This document shows positions 55,684 to 63,495 of a DNA stretch of 64,000 bases, in pieces (position 1 is the first letter of the stretch; every line of letters starts with the position of its first letter). Made by a program: the position numbers and the translations under genes. Origin of the DNA: Nocardia alni (GTDB lineage Bacteria; Actinomycetota; Actinomycetes; Mycobacteriales; Mycobacteriaceae); assembly GCF_019038435.1 (NCBI RefSeq), contig NZ_JAGPOX010000015.1, positions 1-64,000 on the forward strand, read 5' to 3'. The notes beneath the pieces are model-generated. The model was given only the letters and a program-made list of their open reading frames with translations. It made no database searches and had not been told where the DNA came from.

Positions 55684-56571
55684 CTAACGGAAAACGACCG
55701 TGCGAGCGCCGTCGAGCAGCACCCGATTATCGGTATGCCACCGGACCGCCCGGGCGAGGGCCCGGCATTCGTTGTCCCGGCCGAGCGCGGTGACCTGATC
55801 CGCGGACAGAGAATGGTCGATGCGGGCCACTTCCTGCTCGATGATCGGGCCTTCGTCCAGATCGGCGGTGACGTAGTGGGCGGTCGCTCCGATGAGCTTC
55901 ACTCCGCGCTCGTGGGCCCGCTGGTAGGGCCGGGCACCCTTGAAGCTGGGCAGTATCGAGTGGTGGATATTGATCGCACGCCCCTCCAGCGTGTGGCACA
56001 GATCGACGGACAGGATCTGCATGTACCGGGCGAGCACGATCAGGTCCACATCCAGGTCGGCGATCAGTTCCAGCAGTCGAGCCTCGGCGTCGGCCCTGGT
56101 CTCGGGGGTGACGGGCACGTGATGGAACGGCACCCCGAAGTTGTCCGCCAGCACCCCGAGATCGGGATGGTTGGATACGACGGCGGACACGACGATGTTC
56201 AGTGCGCCGGTCGAGGCGCGGTAGAGCAGATCGTTGAGGCAGTGCCCGTATTTGCTCACCATGATCAGCACACGTTGCGGATCCGCGGCTCGAGTCAGCC
56301 GCCACGACATCGTCAGGGCGCCCGCGACCGAGGCGAAGCCCTGCCGCAACTCGGGTAGGTCCGGCGCGTGGCCGTAGACGTGCTCGAACTGCACGCGCAT
56401 GAACAACCGGGCCTGTGTGGGGTCACGGAATTGCTGGCTCTCGGTGATCGTGCAGCGGTGGTCGGCCAGAAAGCGGGCCACCGCCAGCACGATCCCGGGC
56501 TGGTCCGGGCAGGAGAGAGTGAGCACCAGCCCGGCGCCGGGCTGCCCGATCACGCTGATCTCTCCGGCCAT
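55684..56571 (-). CDS. purU: Formyltetrahydrofolate deformylase
   Basis: Hydrolyses 10-formyl-THF to formate and THF. The 295-aa protein has an N-terminal ACT domain (LTLSCPDQPGIVLAVARFL) and a formyltransferase-like domain with NIHHSILPSFKGARPYQRA, GATAHYVTADLDEGPII (catalytic Asp) as in PurU. ATG 56571 lies inside the 3' end of the MetF-like gene (22-nt overlap), so they are coupled. With the demethylase and MetF-like genes it would recycle THF and vent surplus one-carbon units as formate. Confidence 0.93.
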   Translation of the reverse strand: MAGEISVIGQPGAGLVLTLSCPDQPGIVLAVARFLADHRCTITESQQFRDPTQARLFMRVQFEHVYGHAPDLPELRQGFASVAGALTMSWRLTRAADPQRVLIMVSKYGHCLNDLLYRASTGALNIVVSAVVSNHPDLGVLADNFGVPFHHVPVTPETRADAEARLLELIADLDVDLIVLARYMQILSVDLCHTLEGRAINIHHSILPSFKGARPYQRAHERGVKLIGATAHYVTADLDEGPIIEQEVARIDHSLSADQVTALGRDNECRALARAVRWHTDNRVLLDGARTVVFR

Positions 56572-57446
56572 TCCGGTGTGGGAGAGGACGCCAGTCCTGT
56601 GAGCTGCCGCTGCCACGCGACGGTCACCTCGACCTGGTTGAACGTGAACATGTGCAGGCCTTCGATATCGAACTCCTCGGCGAGCAGCCGCTCGCCCATG
56701 TCCAGCAGCAGATCCTGCGGGGCGTAGGAGCGGCCCAGTAGCAGGCTGCCGACCATTCCGTGCTGCTTGGTCAAATACCGAATGGACTGGCCCACTCCGA
56801 TCCGAAGCGACAGTTCCGCCAGTTTCGTCGTCTTGATCGGTGCGGCCAGACCTATGCGCAGTGGCAGCAGGACCCCGGCCACCCGTATCTGCTCGATCCA
56901 GTCCATCAGCGCGGCGCTGTCGAAGCACAGCTGGCTGACCATGTAGTCGGCGTGGACCTGTTTATCGAGCAGTGCCTCCAGCAGGTCAGTGTCCGGAATC
57001 TTCGGGTGGCCCTCCGGGTAGCATCCGACGCCGATGCGCTCCAGCCCATGAGCGAATCCGGACAACGCGTCGAGTATCTCGGCAGCTGAGGAGAACTTGC
57101 CCAACGGCTCGTCCGCGTCGCCACCGATCACATACAGGTCGTTCACGCCCAAATCGACGACGCGGGACACGAATCGGCGCAACGATTGTTCGTCCCGGAC
57201 CATCCTCGCCGCCAGATGCGGCACCACGCGGTAGCCATCGGCAACCGTCGTGGTGGCATATTCCAGCGTCCGTTCGAGCCCGAACTTCGGTGAGCACGTG
57301 ATCGTTACCGTGGATCCCGTCGGCGCCGCCCGCACCTTTTCTCGCGCACCTTCGAGTGGAATCACCTCCAGCGACGCGGATGCGATCAAATCGGTTATGC
57401 GCTGGTGTATTTGTGTGCCGATGGCATCGCAGGGATTTTCGGTCAT
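56550..57446 (-). CDS. Methylenetetrahydrofolate reductase-like protein
   Basis: A 298-aa MetF-family TIM barrel: TITCSPKFGLERTLEYA (start of the barrel), VVPHLAARMVRD, NDLYVIGGDAD, VGCYPEGHPKIPD and MVSQLCFDSAAL, all recognisable MetF motifs. It interconverts 5,10-methylene- and 5-methyl-THF. ATG 57446 with GAGAG upstream; TTG 57467 is less likely. In Sphingobium a metF gene accompanies ligM to process 5-methyl-THF made by O-demethylation; the same logic fits here. Confidence 0.87.
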   Translation of the reverse strand: MTENPCDAIGTQIHQRITDLIASASLEVIPLEGAREKVRAAPTGSTVTITCSPKFGLERTLEYATTTVADGYRVVPHLAARMVRDEQSLRRFVSRVVDLGVNDLYVIGGDADEPLGKFSSAAEILDALSGFAHGLERIGVGCYPEGHPKIPDTDLLEALLDKQVHADYMVSQLCFDSAALMDWIEQIRVAGVLLPLRIGLAAPIKTTKLAELSLRIGVGQSIRYLTKQHGMVGSLLLGRSYAPQDLLLDMGERLLAEEFDIEGLHMFTFNQVEVTVAWQRQLTGLASSPTPEWPERSA

Positions 57447-57529
57447 GACACTCTCTTTCTGAACCAAGCCATGTGTCGCCGGGCGTGCGGCGCGGAGCTC
57501 TGGGCGGACCAGGGCGATGCGGCGGATCG

Positions 57530-58888
57530 CTAGACCAGCGGCCGGGTGCTCACGACCGCCCGGACTTCTCTGAGGGCGTGCGGCTCGACGGTGGGACGCA
57601 GGCGGGCTCCCTCGGGGTCGCCCCAGACCACGGTGACCTCGGTGCCGTCGACGGCCTGTTCCTCATCGATCATGGCGAGGGAGGACCACGTTCCGGCGTT
57701 GACGGTGTAGCCGGTGCGGTTCGAGATGCCCGCCACCCGGCCGTCGTGCATGACCACGTCGTACTGGAAGGTGGCGTAGACCGCGTAGGGGGTCTGCAGG
57801 TGCTTGGGCCGGTCCTGTTCGGGCGAGTACAGAGCGTCGCCGAGGAGGCGGGTGACGTCCTCGCGGTTCCAGCGCAGCCAAACCTTCCGCCGGTGCGGTT
57901 CGGCCTGGATCCGCCGTAGCGCGTCGGCGCCGATGAAGTCGTGGTCGAACTTGATCACGTTCGCGTAGCCGAGGTCGTAGGGCGTCGGCACGTAGTCGTT
58001 GATGTCGTCCGAGGCGAAGCTGCCTCCCAGGGATGCGCCGGCCTCGAATCCCTTGGCGGGCAGCCACTGTCGGTAGGCCTTCATGGCATCGCCGGCGTAG
58101 ATGCCGGGCACGGGCAGGCCCAGCCAGCCCGACTCCAGCGCTGTGGTGGAGTACGCGATCGCCCCGCCCTGCCGCAGGCCATACTGCTCGCCCGCGGAAA
58201 GCAGCGCCTCCAGGACCCGCGGCCCGGACTCCCGGGGCCCCCAGATCTCCAGACCGGTCATCTCCTGTCCGGGGACGCCCACCATGGTGTGGTTGAGCGC
58301 CTGAACCTCGATTCCGGCGATGTCGAAGGCGCCGATGGTGAAAAACTTGATCCGCGGAAGAGGGGCGCCGTGTGCGGCCGAGACGATTTCGAGGGCACGG
58401 GGTCCCTGGACCTGATAGCGGAACAGCAGGCGCTCGCCCGGGTTGGCCAGCGCGCTTTCGTCGCGACTGATCGCGATATCGTAACCGCCCCGCTCGGCCT
58501 GAAAGGAGACCCAGTTCGCGGCGCAGGGGCCGCCCACGATGCTGACCTTCTCCTCGCTCAGCCCGAACAGGATCGCGTCGCCGACGTACTGGCCGTCGGG
58601 GTTGCACACGATGATCTGCTTGGCCTTCCTCGCCCCGAAGGTGGCGAAGCTGTTGACCGCCACGTCGCTCAGCAGCTGCCGCACGCCGGGGCCCTCGAAG
58701 TAGACATCGGTCATGTGCTGGGACTGGTCGAATATTACGGCGGTCTCATGCCAGGACCTCTGCTCGTCCTGCCACGTGGTGAACTGAGGCGGAATGGGAA
58801 ACGGGGCAGCGCCGGCCCGCGAGGTGCGCAGCATATTCACCGCCCCGCCGGCCTCGGCGATCTTGTCTTCAAGACTCTCGATGGCCAT
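57530..58888 (-). CDS. Tetrahydrofolate-dependent demethylase, LigM/DesA-like (GcvT fold)
   Basis: Transfers a methyl group from its substrate to THF. The 452-aa protein closely follows LigM/DesA (vanillate and syringate O-demethylases) as I recall them: VNMLRTSRAGAAPF, WHETAVIFDQSQHMTD, GARKAKQIIVCNPDG, RYQVQGPRALEI, LESGWLGLPVPGIYAGD, GGSFASDDINDY, KFDHDFIGADAL and TVEPHALREVRAVVS. ATG 58888. GcvT-fold N-demethylases are a further possibility. It heads a demethylase-metF-purU unit whose upstream region is shared with the PrdB-like gene (58899-58966). Confidence 0.88.
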   Translation of the reverse strand: MAIESLEDKIAEAGGAVNMLRTSRAGAAPFPIPPQFTTWQDEQRSWHETAVIFDQSQHMTDVYFEGPGVRQLLSDVAVNSFATFGARKAKQIIVCNPDGQYVGDAILFGLSEEKVSIVGGPCAANWVSFQAERGGYDIAISRDESALANPGERLLFRYQVQGPRALEIVSAAHGAPLPRIKFFTIGAFDIAGIEVQALNHTMVGVPGQEMTGLEIWGPRESGPRVLEALLSAGEQYGLRQGGAIAYSTTALESGWLGLPVPGIYAGDAMKAYRQWLPAKGFEAGASLGGSFASDDINDYVPTPYDLGYANVIKFDHDFIGADALRRIQAEPHRRKVWLRWNREDVTRLLGDALYSPEQDRPKHLQTPYAVYATFQYDVVMHDGRVAGISNRTGYTVNAGTWSSLAMIDEEQAVDGTEVTVVWGDPEGARLRPTVEPHALREVRAVVSTRPLV

Positions 58889-58898
58889 ATCGGAAACG

Positions 58899-58966
58899 TT
58901 ATTAGCCGCGCCGCATCCGGCCGAGTCGCTGGCCGAAGGCGTAAGTGCCAGTTAGCGAACCGTGGT
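58899..58966 (-). promoter_or_regulatory. Conserved promoter/operator region of the demethylase, copy A
   Basis: 68 bp that match 63326-63393 at 56 positions with no gaps. On the minus strand it reads from the last codons of the AraC gene to a TAATAA element about 15 nt before the demethylase start. The longest identical block is TGGCCGAAGGCG. Confidence 0.75.
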
Positions 58967-60025
58967 GGCGTCCCCGGAACGCAGTGTCGTGGCGGGCCTG
59001 ACGCCGAATCGCTCGACGTAGCCGGCCGCGAACCGGCCGGCATGCCAGAAGCCCCAGCGGCACGCGACCTCGGTGACCGTGGTGCCGTCTCCAGGAGTGG
59101 CACGCCGAAGGTCCTCGTGGGCGCGCATCAGTCGCTGGTCCCGGACGAACTCGCGCGGCGTCTTACCCAGTTCCTTGCGAAAGCCCAGCTCGAGCGACCG
59201 GACGGTGACGCCCGCCGCACGGGCGAGGGCGGGGATCGTCCAGATGGCCTGTTCCTCGGCCGACACCAGGTCGACCGCCTCGCGGACGACGCGCCGGCCC
59301 GGCCGCGTCCCCTGGCCCAGCAGCCTGGCCCGGTAGTTGTGGTCCAGTCCGAGCAGCACAGCCAAGAGGACCTGCTCCTCGAGGCGGCGCGTGACCACCG
59401 GGGGAAGGGGGGAATCCGGGTCCTTCTCGTCGTAACTGGCGGCCAGCAGTTCGGCTGCCCCGGACAGCGACCGGCGCGCCGGCCCGGCGATCGGGCCCGT
59501 CTGGACCCGCAGGTCCGGGGGCGGCGACTCCATGAGCAGGTTCCCGAGCGCGAGTTCGACCGCGTGCCAGTCGACGCGCACCGTGAGTACCGACGCCCGA
59601 TCGCTCCACTGCGCGTGCAAGGCGTCCCGCGAGTACGTGACACCCGCCGTTTCCCCAGGCACGATGTCGAACTCGCGACCTTGATGCCGCATGTGCACCT
59701 GGCCGGAGACCGGGAGAAGGATCGCCAGGTAGTCACGGCGCGAAGGTAGCGGAACGTCCACGGCGACGTCGGTGCCGTACGTCAGGTACAGCAGGGAGGT
59801 GGAGTGAACCCCGACCGAGCGGCAGGTGGCCTCGAATCGGTCATCGTGGTCGCGCACCACCAACTGGTTCGTGGACAGGACGCCGGCCGTCAGGACCGAA
59901 GCCTCGGCGGGGTCCTTGGTGCGGTAGCGCTCGTAGGCGTGCAATGGCCCGTCGCCGCGGCTCGGGGCGGACACTGGAAAACCGGGACCCGTCGAGCTGG
60001 AAGTCATTTGATCGACGTCTGTCAC
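58952..60025 (-). CDS. AraC-family transcriptional regulator
   Basis: A 357-aa regulator with an AraC_binding_2-like N-terminal domain (LPSRRDYLAILLPVSGQVHM; FDIVPGETAGVTYS) and a C-terminal double HTH (IPALARAAGVTVRSLELGFR; TVTEVACRWGFWHAGRFAAG). GTG 60025 is preferred over 60031/60034 because GAGG stands 8 nt before it and because the sequence then matches the start of the PrdB-like gene (MTDVDQ...PGFPV). It sits just upstream of the demethylase unit and is the likely activator of the whole cluster. Confidence 0.88.
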   Translation of the reverse strand: MTDVDQMTSSSTGPGFPVSAPSRGDGPLHAYERYRTKDPAEASVLTAGVLSTNQLVVRDHDDRFEATCRSVGVHSTSLLYLTYGTDVAVDVPLPSRRDYLAILLPVSGQVHMRHQGREFDIVPGETAGVTYSRDALHAQWSDRASVLTVRVDWHAVELALGNLLMESPPPDLRVQTGPIAGPARRSLSGAAELLAASYDEKDPDSPLPPVVTRRLEEQVLLAVLLGLDHNYRARLLGQGTRPGRRVVREAVDLVSAEEQAIWTIPALARAAGVTVRSLELGFRKELGKTPREFVRDQRLMRAHEDLRRATPGDGTTVTEVACRWGFWHAGRFAAGYVERFGVRPATTLRSGDATTVR

Positions 60026-60199
60026 GGTCATCACCTCGGAAGGAAACGGTCCAATGCGTTCGGGAAGCCGGGAAGCGTTCGGCCACTGGATCTTTGAACC
60101 AGGAGACTACAGCGCGTAGCCGTATACCGAGACTGTACTCCGTCGGAGCCGCGCCTCCCGGTTTGTTCCCGCCCGATGACGGCGGCCACCTCGATCTCG

Positions 60200-60575
60200 T
60201 GGTCGAACGCGGCGCGCTAGGTAGACCAGGTGCATTCCGGCGTCCACGACAAGGTTCTCGCCGTTGACACCCGGGTAGGTCAACAGGAAGGGCACGGTTG
60301 CGACGATGTCGTCGGGAGCGGGCAGCCGTTTGACCGGCGTGCGCTGGCGCCTCGAAGAACTCGGCGAGGACCGGGTCGGCGTTGTCGATTGCCTCGGTTC
60401 CATCGACCGAGTCGGGCATGACGGCGTTCACGCGCACCGGAGCGATCTCGACCGCGAGTGAGTTGACCAGGCCGAGGATTGCGGACTTGGCCATCGACAT
60501 CGTCGTGGACCCCGGTGCGGCTCGGCCGGTTCGAACCCCAGGCCGCGCGCTCCGCCGATGACGAGGAGGTGTGCG
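60200..60575 (-). pseudogene. Short-chain dehydrogenase remnant
   Basis: Directly after the FAD monooxygenase stop the minus strand reads an SDR cofactor motif (HLLVIGGARGLG), then jumps to the active-site helix in another frame (SMAKSAILGLVNSLAVEIAP and on to VRVNAVMPD), and after a further frame change to the C-terminus (VKRLPAPDDIVATVPFLL; ENLVVDAGMHLVYL). The central 100 or so residues are deleted. The gene was part of the cluster and is now dead. Confidence 0.8.
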
Positions 60576-60576
60576 T

Positions 60577-62079
60577 CTAGGACGCCGGCACGGTGGTCGG
60601 CAGCAGCGTGGTCGCGAGTGTGGCGACCAGGGCGTCCAGTTCGGTCGCGTTGCCGGCGGCGCCGAAAAGGTATCGATCGGGCCGCACGATCACGGCCGCT
60701 GCTCCCAGACCGGTCACCCAGTCCCGGACCTCCCCGGAGAACTCGTCGAGGACATGGGTGCCGAGCGACTCGAGCAGCGCCTTGGTCCGGTCGGTGGTCC
60801 CGGACAGGACCGCGGGATCTCCCACCACGGCGAAGCGGTAGCCCACGACGTCGTCGAGGAGCCGGCCGCTCGCTGTCCTCGGCTGGGCGCTCAGCGTTCC
60901 GGCGAGTTCGTTCGTATCGCCCCGGACACCTGGGCCCAGACGCGGGCGCAACGCCTCGGCCCGGAGCACGGGCGGGTCTTCCTCCGACGCCACCAGGGCC
61001 TCGATCTTGTTCGCCAGCAGCGCGGACAGCGTCGTATACGCGTCCACATGCGGTCGGCGCTCGGTCTCGTAGGTGTCCAGCAGATCGATCGGCGAGTCGC
61101 CCCGAACCACCCGGCCGAGCTTCCACCCGAGATTCGTGGCGTCCCGGATGCCGGAACACATCCCCTGCCCCAGGTGGGGCGGCATGGTGTGGGCGGAATC
61201 CCCGGCGAGCAGGACCCGGCCGGCGCGCCACGGGCTGGCCGTGAGCGACCGCCACTCGTAGACGTCGCAGCGGAGCATCCGGTACTCGTCCGGGCTGAAC
61301 CACGGCGACAGTACTTCGTAAGCCTTCTCGGTCCGGGCGAAGGCGGCCGAATCGTCGTCCGGGCGAAGCATCAGCTCGAACCGCAGGCGAGGCCCGGCGA
61401 TCCGCGTGAACGTCAAGGGATTTCGGATCGCGCCCTGGATGAAGGCATCGCGGCCGGGGGGAAGATTGTCCTTGGTGACGAGCGGAATGATGTCGACGAT
61501 CAGTGAGCGGTGGGTCGCCTGGTGATCGATCTGCGTGCTGCCCATGTACTCGCGCACCCCCGATCTGGCGCCGTCGCAGCCCACCACGAATGACGCCCTG
61601 ATCCGGCGATCCTGGCGGGTGGCGATCTCGCGGAGGTTCACCAGTACGCGGTCGCGCGCGTCCTCCAGCCCCGTGACCTCCCAGCCGAAGTACGTGCCGG
61701 CCTCGGCGTAGTTGTGGGCGTGACCGCGCAACACGGCCTCGAAGTCGGGCTGGTGGAACATGTAGTCCGACTGCCACCCCTGCTCGGTGAGGCCCCGGTT
61801 CATAGCCATTTGCATCACGATGCGCCACTCGGAGTCGTAGTGGCGGTAGGTGCCCACCAGCGAGAAGGTCTTCTCCAGGTGCTGCACCCCCAGTGTCTGG
61901 AACGCCCTCATCGTCTCGTCGTCGACATGCGTCGCACGCGGACGGGCCATCGGCATCCGGCCGCGGTCGATGACGGCGATCCGGAGACCCTCCAGCTCGA
62001 GGAGACGACCGAGCGCTAGACCTGTTGTCCCGCAGCCAATTACGGCGACATCGACATCGCCGTCGACTGTGCTGTTCAT
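60577..62079 (-). CDS. FAD-dependent aromatic-ring-type monooxygenase (MhpA/PheA group)
   Basis: A 500-aa class A flavoprotein hydroxylase: N-terminal VIGCGTTGLALGRLL, the DG motif in VVGCDGARSGVRE, and GD motif LAGDSAHTMPPHLGQGMCSG. Layout and length are those of 3-(3-hydroxyphenyl)propionate hydroxylase and similar phenol hydroxylases. ATG 62079 with GAGAAGGG about 6 nt upstream. In the cluster it would hydroxylate the substrate before or after demethylation. The downstream SDR is decayed. Confidence 0.88.
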   Translation of the reverse strand: MNSTVDGDVDVAVIGCGTTGLALGRLLELEGLRIAVIDRGRMPMARPRATHVDDETMRAFQTLGVQHLEKTFSLVGTYRHYDSEWRIVMQMAMNRGLTEQGWQSDYMFHQPDFEAVLRGHAHNYAEAGTYFGWEVTGLEDARDRVLVNLREIATRQDRRIRASFVVGCDGARSGVREYMGSTQIDHQATHRSLIVDIIPLVTKDNLPPGRDAFIQGAIRNPLTFTRIAGPRLRFELMLRPDDDSAAFARTEKAYEVLSPWFSPDEYRMLRCDVYEWRSLTASPWRAGRVLLAGDSAHTMPPHLGQGMCSGIRDATNLGWKLGRVVRGDSPIDLLDTYETERRPHVDAYTTLSALLANKIEALVASEEDPPVLRAEALRPRLGPGVRGDTNELAGTLSAQPRTASGRLLDDVVGYRFAVVGDPAVLSGTTDRTKALLESLGTHVLDEFSGEVRDWVTGLGAAAVIVRPDRYLFGAAGNATELDALVATLATTLLPTTVPAS

Positions 62080-62092
62080 ATCGCCCTTCTCC

Positions 62093-62353
62093 TCAGCCGA
62101 GGCTGAACTTGTCGGTGAGCAGGCTGAAGTTGAGCTGGACGGTTCCCTCGTTTCTTATCCCCTGGAGGGTTATGGCTGGTTCGTAAACGGCGACATGGGA
62201 TTTCAACGTCCGATTGGTGACCGCCTCCAGGACGGTGAGGCCGCCGGTTTCGGCCACGGTCACAAAGGGGGCCGAGACCCAGAGCGCTCCGTCATTCCAC
62301 CGGGGACCTTCGCCCAGGGTTAGTCCGGCGCTGTACAGGGTGATGCCTCCACC
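62093..62353 (-). other. Open frame continuing past the TGA of the PrdB-like gene
   Basis: After the TGA at 62356-62354 the same frame stays open for 86 codons to a TGA at 62095. Sequence is protein-like: LYSAGLTLGEGPRWNDGALW, VAETGGLTVLEAVTNRTL, GTVQLNFSLLTDKFSLG. The opening resembles the start of SMP-30/gluconolactonase proteins, the rest does not. There is no ATG, GTG or TTG near its start; GGTGGAGG precedes a CTG at 62338. It could be a readthrough or selenocysteine extension, a separate gene with a rare start, or a remnant. Confidence 0.55.
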
Positions 62354-63283
62354 TCAGCAGGCACACCGGATGGCGAACTCACGCTCGTTCCCACCACCCA
62401 AGACCTGCTTGTGGGCCTTCGCATTCGCCAAGGCGGCGCCGCGGATCGCGTTGTCGGTGCGGTAGAGGTCCGCGACGAGGTCTTCCCAGTCCCGGTTGCC
62501 GTCCGCGGCCCACTGGAACGGCAGCCGCTTCAGCGCCCAGTCCGGTCCGGCCTGCTCGGCGTGTTGCAGTGCGGCCGTGACGATCTCGCGTTGCTGGGCT
62601 CTTTCTCGCGGCCGGCCGGCCGGACAGCCCAGCGGGAAGTCGAGGAAGGAGGCGCGCGGCGGCTTCAGGTGGGTTGCCTGCTTGTAGAGGGTGGTGATGC
62701 TGGCGGTCGGGACTCCCCGTCGTTCGATCGCGCGGGCCAGGACCCCGAAGGCCACGTGGCACTGCGGGCAGAACGGCACGGTCAGCACCAGGTCGGCGCC
62801 CATGGCGGTGAATTCCTCGGCGATCCGGGGAGCCACCTCGGTCGCCAGCTCGTCGAACTGGCTGATCGAGCCGACCATCGACACGGCGTTGTCCGCGTAC
62901 CGGCCGATCACGCCGTCGCGTTCCAGGTCGAGCATGGTGTCCCTGGGGTAGGCCACGTTGGGGTCGGCGAGGGCGAAGGCGCGGATCGGCGTCATGTGCG
63001 CGATCAGCACGTCGTCCAGTTCGCGCTCCCTGGGCAGCAGCCGGTACGACAGATCGCTGTGCTGCCCGAGTCGCGGCTGGTCCGGGAAGTAGGCGCCGCA
63101 GGAGACGAGCAGCCCGATCGTGGCCTCACGCAACGGAACCCGCAGCGGTGTCAGTTCGGGGGCATCGAAATCCGGCAGCGGCTCGGGCTCTATACCCAGC
63201 ACGTTCTTGAGCAGCTTGTCCGGGTCGAACACCGGGAAGCCGGGGCTTTCGAGGCCGGAAGCGATCTGATCGACATCTGTCAT
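62354..63283 (-). CDS. PrdB/GrdB-family reductase-like protein, cysteine form
   Basis: A 309-aa relative of the selenoprotein B subunits of D-proline and glycine/sarcosine/betaine reductases. Matching blocks against PrdB: HSDLSYRLLP, LERDGVIGRYADNAVSMVG, and LVLTVPFCPQCHVAFGVLAR then RRGVPTAS, where Cys172 replaces the selenocysteine of U-G-T-C-H and Cys175/His176 are kept. LDFPLGCPAGRP is a further family motif. ATG 63283 with GAGGAGAG upstream. These enzymes are known from amino-acid-fermenting anaerobes; here it neighbours an FAD monooxygenase and a THF demethylase, so the substrate and electron donor must differ. Confidence 0.8.
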   Translation of the reverse strand: MTDVDQIASGLESPGFPVFDPDKLLKNVLGIEPEPLPDFDAPELTPLRVPLREATIGLLVSCGAYFPDQPRLGQHSDLSYRLLPRERELDDVLIAHMTPIRAFALADPNVAYPRDTMLDLERDGVIGRYADNAVSMVGSISQFDELATEVAPRIAEEFTAMGADLVLTVPFCPQCHVAFGVLARAIERRGVPTASITTLYKQATHLKPPRASFLDFPLGCPAGRPRERAQQREIVTAALQHAEQAGPDWALKRLPFQWAADGNRDWEDLVADLYRTDNAIRGAALANAKAHKQVLGGGNEREFAIRCAC

Positions 63284-63325
63284 GGTTCTCTCCTCGGAAA
63301 GAAAGCGGCCGAATATGATCGAACT

Positions 63326-63393
63326 TTATTAGCCGTGCCACCTCCCACCGAGCCGTTGGCCGAAGGCGCAGGTGTCAGTTGGCGAACCGCGGT
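63326..63393 (-). promoter_or_regulatory. Conserved promoter/operator region of the PrdB-like gene, copy B
   Basis: 68 bp matching copy A (58899-58966) at 56 of 68 positions, 43 nt upstream of the PrdB-like ATG. On the minus strand the distal end and the bases before it read RAAATPRSKAGTAVR, similar to the AraC C-terminus RPATTLRSGDATTVR, so it appears to be the 3' end of a lost AraC paralogue plus the promoter. Confidence 0.7.
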
Positions 63394-63495
63394 CCCGGCC
63401 TTGGACCGCGGTGTCGCGGCGGCCCGGGACTCAACTCGGCTGCACTGATCTCGGCTGGCTGGTTGCGGGGATGTCGGTGGCCACTGCTTCGGGCG

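Noticed and set aside
62270-62345. SMP-30/gluconolactonase gene
   Set aside because: Only about 20 residues resemble the family start; the rest does not follow.
62290-62360. Firm call of selenocysteine at the TGA of the PrdB-like gene
   Set aside because: No clear SECIS hairpin, the family Sec position is already Cys, and no sel genes are in view; kept only as an open question.
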